This document shows, piece by piece, positions 58,924-64,000 of a DNA stretch of 64,000 nt. Source of the stretch: CAVTJL01 sp963828215 (GTDB lineage: Bacteria; Pseudomonadota; Alphaproteobacteria; Geminicoccales; Geminicoccaceae); assembly GCA_963828215.1 (NCBI GenBank), contig CAWHFO010000051.1, positions 1 to 64,000 of the forward strand. The letters are read 5' to 3'. Under the pieces are notes generated by a model that saw only the letters and a program-made list of their open reading frames with translations, made no database searches and was not told the origin of the DNA. The position numbers and the translations under genes were made by a program. The first letter of the stretch is position 1, and each line of letters opens with the position of its first letter.

Positions 58924-60475
58924 TCAGGCCGAGAGAGGAGAATTGGAGCCGGGGCGGCGATCGACGAGGCGGGCCGCCATCTCGCCGACCACCATCGCCG
59001 TCAGGTTGGTGTTGTGCATGACATTGTCGGGATAGATGCTGGTATCGGCGACGCGCAGATTGTCGAAGCCGTGGACCAGGAGATCCGGGCCGACGACCGC
59101 GGCCGGATCGCCCGCCGGACCCATCCGGACCGTGCCGGCCTGATGGTGGGCAGGACCCATTCCCTCGGCCAGCGCCGTCGCGATGGGCTTTTTCGGATCG
59201 TCGATCCAGGTGGCGCGGTGGCGTCGGAAGGCGCTGGTCGCCAGCATCGCCTCGAAGAAGGAGCGGGCCTCGGCGAAGCGGCGCCGATCCTCCTCCTGCG
59301 TGTTGTAGCGATGGTCGATCAGGGGCGGCTCGTGTCGGGATCGGCGCTGGTGATGCGGACCTCGCCCTGGGCCTGCTGGCGCGTCAGGTAGGTCCAGAAG
59401 CCGCCGATGTTTTCTTCCTCGTCGATCGGGAAGGGGTGGGTCTGCCATTCGGGCTCGCCGGCGGCGTTGGCCGGCCCGCGGACGTTGGCGGCGAAGAGGC
59501 GGCCGGTCATCACGCCGAGCCCCTCGGCCCGGAACTGCATGCCGAAGCCGGGGTGGTCCAGCAGGTTCCGGCCGACGGGCAGGTCGGCCGCTGACCTCGA
59601 TGCCCAGCGGGCGCAGCCACTCGGCCGGCCCGATGCCGGAGCGCTGGAGGATGGCCGGGCTGTTGTAGACGCCGGCACTGATCACGACCTGGTCGGCCTG
59701 CGCCGTCCGGCGCCGGCCCTGGCTGTCGCTGTAGACCACGCCCTCCGCGCGGCTGCCCCTGAGCAGGATCCGGTCGACGCGGCAGCCGCCCTGGATGGTC
59801 AGGTTGGGACGGGGCCGGGCGGCCCGCAGATAGGTGACAAGAGTGCCCTGGCGAACCTCCTTGTAGCGGTTGTGGGGCATCGGCCCGACCACGCCGGCCT
59901 GGCCGTCCGGCGCGTTGAGGTCGGGCGCCTCCCGCACGCCGAGCTCGAGGCAGGCCTCGTACATGGCGCGGTTCACGGGGGCCCAGCGGTCGGACGGATA
60001 GCGCTGGATGACGATCGGCCCGTCGCGCCCGTGGATCGCGCTGGTCGCCGAAGTCCAGGTCGTTCTCGATGGCGATGAAGAGGGGCAGGAGGTCGGCCCA
60101 GGCCCATCCCACATTGCCCATGGCGGCCCAGCGGTCGAAGTCGAAGGGGGCTCCCCTGGCGGCGATGGTGGCGTTGATCATCGAGGTGCCGCCGACCAGG
60201 CGCCCGCGCGGCAGCCGGAGGCTGCGCCCGCCGAGCGTGCCGGACCCGTCGGTATTGGCGAGGTCCCAGTCGAATTCCGGGATGCCGGCGGTGCGCCAGC
60301 TATGCTCGCCGCTGACGGTGAAGAGGGGCGGCACCTCCGCCTCGCGCGGAAAGTCCGGCCCGGCCTCGAGAAGGAGAACGCGCCGGTCGGCGTTTTCCGA
60401 GAGGCGCGCCGCGACGACCCCGCCGCTCGACCCCGCCCCGACAACGATCGCGTCGTATCGATCCATCGGCGTCAT
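58924..60475 (-). CDS. GMC-family FAD dehydrogenase (choline/alcohol dehydrogenase type), frameshifted
   Basis: A flavoprotein oxidising an alcohol or sugar. The FAD-binding start is YDAIVVGAGSSGGVVAARLS, then RLPRGRLVGGTSMINATIAA and VVISAGVYNSPAILQRSGIG. The active-site His is in GPAHHQAGTVRMGP and the Asn region in NVMHNTNLTAMVVGEMAARL. Breaks near 60047, 59592 and 59335. Translation may begin at M-T-P-M (60475) or the next Met (60466). It sits between the binding-protein gene of one importer and the ATPase of the other, so its substrate is probably one of the imported sugars or polyols. Confidence 0.88.
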
Positions 60476-60516
60476 GCCCCGAAGCGCGCGCAGGCCTCCG
60501 ACAGTCCAGGGGAAGC

Positions 60517-60553
60517 GCGGGCAGGCCTCCTCTCACGTGGAAGGCCTGCCCGC
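60517..60553 (-). terminator. intercistronic hairpin between binding-protein and GMC genes
   Basis: GCGGGCAGGCCT / AGGCCTGCCCGC, a 12 bp perfect stem with a 13-base loop, right after the binding-protein stop on the minus strand. As with ehuB, its position suggests 3' stabilisation or partial termination that raises binding-protein levels. Confidence 0.65.
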
Positions 60554-60578
60554 CCGCGAAAGTCCGCCGCGGCGGGTT

Positions 60579-61604
60579 CTAGAACTTGAAGGTGTCGACG
60601 TTCTCGGGCGTGACGATGACGGCGGGGCCGAGCACGACCTCGCCGTCCGCGCCGACCTTGTACTCGCCCAGCCGCCCGGCTTTGAAGGTGTCGCCTTCCT
60701 TGCCGGTGATCTTGCACTCGGCCAGGGCCTGGGCCGCATAGTAGGTCAGGTAGCCGAGGTCCTTCACGTTCCACCAGATGTCCTGGACCGAGCCCTCCTT
60801 GATGTACTTCTTGATCAGCGTCGCGGGTGCCAGACCCGTCAGCTTGATCTTGCCCAGGAGGTTGGCCTGCTCGAAGGCGCGCGCCGCGGCCGGCAGGCCG
60901 ATCCCGGCCGGGACGATGATTCCTTTCAGGTTCGGAAAGGCCTCGGCCAGGGCCAGGGCCTGCTGCTGGTTGACCTGCTCGCTCTCCTCGCCATAGGCGA
61001 CCTGGACCAGCTTCATCTTGGCGTATTTGGGCTCGCTGGCGAGCTTCTGCTTCATGAAGGCGACCCAGGCGTTCTGGTTCGTCGCCGTGGGCGTGGAGGA
61101 AAGAATGGCGAACTCGCCCTCGTAGTTGATCAGCTTGCCCATGCTCTCGAGCATCTGCTCGGCGAGGCTGTCGGACTTGGCCTGGTTGATGAAGAGCGCA
61201 CGGGCGCTTTTCGCGACATCGGAATCATAGGCGATGACCCGGACGCCCTGCTGGGCCGCCCGCTTCAGGGCCGGGGCCACGGCGTTGGCGTCGTTGCCGG
61301 CGATCGCGATGACGCCGACCTTCTGCGCCACGAGATTGTTGATGAACTCGATCTGGGCGTCGGCGGTCGCCTGCGAGGGCGCCTGCTGGACGACCTTGCC
61401 GCCGATCTCGCCCTGGGCTTCCTCGGCCCCGGTGCGGGCGACCCCGAAATAGGGATCGGTGTCGAGCTTGGGCAGGAGGCCCACGGTGACGGGCGCCGTG
61501 GCGCAGGCGGGCTCGGCCGCCGCGGCGGTGCCGAGCCAGCCCATCAGCATCAGCGCCGCCGGGGCGCTGCCCAGCAGCAGACGGCGCTTCGTGGTCTTCA
61601 TCAT
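60579..61604 (-). CDS. CUT2 sugar ABC transporter substrate-binding protein
   Basis: An intact 341-residue RhaS/LsrB-type binding protein. Signal peptide KRRLLLGSAPAALMLMGWLG to AAAA-E; then VTVGLLPKLDTDPYFGVART, KVGVIAIAGNDANAVAPALK, VRVIAYDSDVAKSARALFIN, NQNAWVAFMKQKLASEPKYA and IKLTGLAPATLIKKYIKEGS. Strongly parallels the binding protein at 54158-55203 (NQNAW, DLGYLTYY, FKAGRLG), so the two importers are paralogous. GGGAGGA precedes the ATG, which overlaps the permease stop. Confidence 0.94.
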   Translation of the reverse strand: MMKTTKRRLLLGSAPAALMLMGWLGTAAAAEPACATAPVTVGLLPKLDTDPYFGVARTGAEEAQGEIGGKVVQQAPSQATADAQIEFINNLVAQKVGVIAIAGNDANAVAPALKRAAQQGVRVIAYDSDVAKSARALFINQAKSDSLAEQMLESMGKLINYEGEFAILSSTPTATNQNAWVAFMKQKLASEPKYAKMKLVQVAYGEESEQVNQQQALALAEAFPNLKGIIVPAGIGLPAAARAFEQANLLGKIKLTGLAPATLIKKYIKEGSVQDIWWNVKDLGYLTYYAAQALAECKITGKEGDTFKAGRLGEYKVGADGEVVLGPAVIVTPENVDTFKF

Positions 61605-62651
61605 GGTGTCGTCCTCCCTGGAGTTGGATCTTGGTCGAAGCGTGGCTCGGCCGGGATCTCGGGCCCCGAGGCCGTGCGGGAAAGGGCTCTGCCGCCGAGC
61701 AGGCGCTCGGCGGCGCTGTTGAGCAGCAGAGCCACGATGAGGAGAAGGCCGATCGCGATGCCCTGGGCGTCGCCGCCGATGTCGTTGAGGCCCAGGACGT
61801 TCCGGAGCGTGGCGACGAGCACGAGGGCGGCGAAGACGCCGGTGAGCCTGCCCCGGCCGCCGAAGACGCTGATCCCGCCCAGAAGGGCGATCGTGATCAC
61901 GTCGAGCTCGAATCCCAGCGCGTTGTTCGCCCGCGCGTTCGAGAGCCGGGCCGTGAAGACGATCCCGGCCAAGGCACAGACGACACCGGAGACGACAAAG
62001 AGAAAAAAGCGGAGGCGGCGGACCTCGACGCCGGCATAGAGGGCGGTGTCGGGGTTGCCGCCGATGGCGTAGATCCACCGGCCGATCGGCGTGCGCTGCA
62101 GGACGATGGCGAAGGCCGGGGCCAGCAGCAGGAACGGGACCAGCGTGTAGGGGATCGGCGTGCCGGGCACGTTGCCGATGCCGAGATCGGTGAAGGTTTC
62201 CGGAAAGACGTTCACGGAGCCCGGAGCCCAGGATGATGTAGCCGATGCCCCGGAACAAGGCGAGCGTGCCGAGGGTGACCACGAGGGAGGGCAGATCGAG
62301 GCCGGTCACGAGCAGCCCGTTGAACGCGCCGGCCAGCGCCCCGACCAGAAGCACGACCGGCACGGCCGCCAGGAGCGGCACGCCGGCCTGGACCAGCACG
62401 CCGAGCACGACGCTGGCCAGCGCCAGGGTGCTGGCGATCGAGAGGTCGATCTCGCGGGCGATGATGAGCAGGACCAGGGGCAGGGCGAGCAGCGCCTTCT
62501 CCGAGACGCCGGCCGCGGCCTGCGAGAGGTTGAACTCGGTGGCGAAGTTGGGGACGAACACGGCCGCATAGACCAGCATCGCCAGCGCCACCGCGGTCAG
62601 GAACGCCTCCCAGCCGGCCCGGCGCAGAAGCGAGGCCATGGCCGCCGTCAT
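61601..62651 (-). CDS. CUT2 sugar ABC transporter permease, one frameshift
   Basis: A ribose-type permease of about 350 residues. GWEAFLTAVALAMLVYAAVF, LLIIAREIDLSIASTLALAS (family motif), LDLPSLVVTLGTLALFRGIG, then after a break near 62215 YAIGGNPDTALYAGVEVRRL and FELDVITIALLGGISVFGGR. It overlaps both neighbours by 4 bp (ATGA). Confidence 0.9.
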
Positions 62652-63662
62652 CCCCTTCGCCCCATGGCCGCACGGGCGGAGCGGCGGGCGACCAGGGCAT
62701 CGATCGCCACCGCGACCAGGATGACGAGCCCGTAGACGCCCTGCAGCCACAGGGGATCGACGCGGACCAGGGTGAGCCCGTTGCGGATCACGAGCAGCGT
62801 GAGCGCGCCCAGCACCACGCCCAGGACGGTGCCGGAGCCGCCGCGGATCGCCACGCCGCCCACCACCACGGCCGCGATCACGGTGAGCTCGTAGCCGATG
62901 GCGACGCGCGCATCGATGGTGGCGTAGCGCGACGCCCACAAGGCGCCGTCGAGGCCGGCCAGGAGCCCCGCCGCGCCGAAGGCGCCCAGAACCCGGCGGC
63001 GGGCGCGGATGCCGACCAGCTCGGCCCCGTCCGGGTTCGAGCCGATGGCGTAGAGCTCCTGGCCCAGCGGCGTGGCGCGCAGCAGGTAGGCCAGGACGAG
63101 GAGGACGGCGAGCGCGATCAGCACGATCCCGGGGATGCCGGCGACGCTCCGGCCGGTGAGGTCGAGCCAGGCCTGGGGCACCTGGTCGGCGCTGATCTGC
63201 CGGCCGCCTGCAAGCAGGCTGGTGGTGCCGCGAAAGAGGGAAAGGGTGCCCAGCGTGACGACGATGGCCGGGACCCTGCCGATGGTCACGACGAGGCCGT
63301 TGAGGAGCCCGCAGCCGAGACCCAAGGCCGCCGCCAGGGCGATCCCGGCCGCCACGCCGAGCCCGGGATGGGCGTGCATCAGGTCCGCCGAGGCGTAGGC
63401 GGTGAGGCCGATGACCGAGGCGACGGAAAGGTCGATGTTGCGGGTGACGAGGACGAGCATCTGGCCGGCGGCGACGATCGTCAGCAGGGCCGCGTCGAGC
63501 GAGAGGGCGGTGAGGTTGGAGCCGCTGAGCATGCGCGGGTTGACCGCCGCCACCGGCAGGATGACGGCGGCGATGGCCAGGGCCAGCCCGAGCTCGCGCC
63601 GGGCCCCGAGCGTGCGCAGCCAGCCGGGCAGGCCGGCGAGGCTCGGCGGCGGGCGGCCGTGA
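62648..63662 (-). CDS. CUT2 sugar ABC transporter permease
   Basis: The second permease of this importer, about 335 residues. ARRELGLALAIAAVILPVAA, LVLVTRNIDLSVASVIGLTA, IGRVPAIVVTLGTLSLFRGT, YAIGSNPDGAELVGIRARRR and YELTVIAAVVVGGVAIRGGS. The body is intact, but the start is not resolved: no ATG or GTG stands at the expected place near 63662, and a frameshift at the ATPase-permease junction is likely. Confidence 0.88.
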
Positions 63663-64000
63663 CCGCCGCCGCGGGCCGGGCGGCGCCTGCGCCGGGGTCC
63701 GAGGCCGCGGCCGGGTCGATGGCGGCGTGGAGGATGCGCTCCTGGGTGGCGTCGGCGCGGGGCAGCTCGGCCGATGATCCGGCCTTCGCGCAGCACGAGG
63801 ATCCGATCGCACATGCCGAGCAGCTCGGGCAGCTCGGAGGAGATGAGAAGGATGGCGAGGCCCTGGCCGGCGAGGTCCGCGATGAGCTTGTGGACCTCGG
63901 CCTTGGTCTGGACGTCGACGCCCTGGGTCGGCTCGTCCAGGATCAGGAGCCGGGGCCCGACCGCCAGCCACTTGGCGAGCACGACCTTCTGCTGGTTGCC
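63663..64000 (-). CDS. CUT2 sugar ABC transporter ATPase, C-terminal part
   Basis: Only the end of the second ABC domain is in the window, continuing past the right edge. QQKVVLAKWLAVGPRLLILD enters with Walker B LLILDEPTQGVDVQTKAEVH, then LLISSELPELLGMCDRILVL. A break near 63770 restores ELPRADATQERILHAAI, matching the ATPase at 57220-58780. The stop is not resolved. Confidence 0.85.

Noticed and set aside
60579..63971. Apparent 1,130-residue protein on the minus strand
   Set aside because: Only its last part (the binding protein) and a piece of permease are real; the rest is out of frame with the second permease.

Overview
This is a GC-rich chromosomal window, most likely from an alphaproteobacterium. 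The evidence is the conserved block on the minus strand from about 16.3 to 20.7 kb: ubiquinol-cytochrome c chaperone, DUF177/YceD protein, plsX, fabH, ihfA, a MerR regulator and tRNA-Pro, with a BamE lipoprotein gene divergent at its upstream end. A K+-insensitive membrane pyrophosphatase and a complete-looking alphaproteobacterial-type ectoine-use operon fit the same placement. No rRNA, CRISPR array, insertion sequence or replication origin was seen.

Many genes are split by one-base frameshifts although the protein on both sides is well conserved. Where I could compare codon by codon, the break is one surplus or missing G or C. Draft-assembly error is the simplest reading, but the breaks miss the housekeeping block, so some may be real. 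Broken genes are annotated over their full extent with the breaks noted.

Layout. 1-8.5 kb: a hydrolase-cyclase fusion, two paralogous sulfatases, an ArsR regulator, a DUF1127 peptide, an MFS transporter and an orphan Tat-exported solute-binding protein. 8.5-12.2 kb: a UvrD-type helicase facing a TIR-domain gene that runs into a NYN nuclease-like domain, next to a DUF2934 gene and a decayed Uma2-like remnant; this is the best candidate for an unusual system. 12.2-15.8 kb: a fused 5-oxoprolinase-type enzyme. 16.3-25.5 kb: the housekeeping block, pyrophosphatase, quinone reductase, RidA and a metallophosphoesterase. 25.8-31.3 kb: a GMC oxidoreductase remnant, an MFS exporter, a flavin reductase, an enolase-superfamily enzyme and a luciferase-like monooxygenase. 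31.4-45 kb: mixed accessory and stress genes, a fused spermidine synthase-like membrane protein, pyruvate oxidase, an AT-rich orphan gene and several very small membrane or exported peptides.

45.2-54.1 kb is an ectoine/5-hydroxyectoine catabolic operon: MocR-type regulator enuR, then eutB, eutC, doeA, doeB and the ABC importer ehuBCDA, mostly joined by 4-8 bp overlaps. The uptake system would bring ectoines in; DoeA opens the ring and DoeB deacetylates the product. eutA, doeC and doeD are not in the window. An inverted repeat just upstream of eutB is a likely EnuR operator.

54.1-64 kb on the minus strand holds two sugar ABC importers of the CUT2 (rhamnose/AI-2 type) class, each with its own binding protein, two permeases and a double ATPase, with a GMC dehydrogenase between them. 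Overlapping start and stop codons and hairpins after binding-protein genes suggest one long catabolic operon; the second ATPase runs off the window edge.
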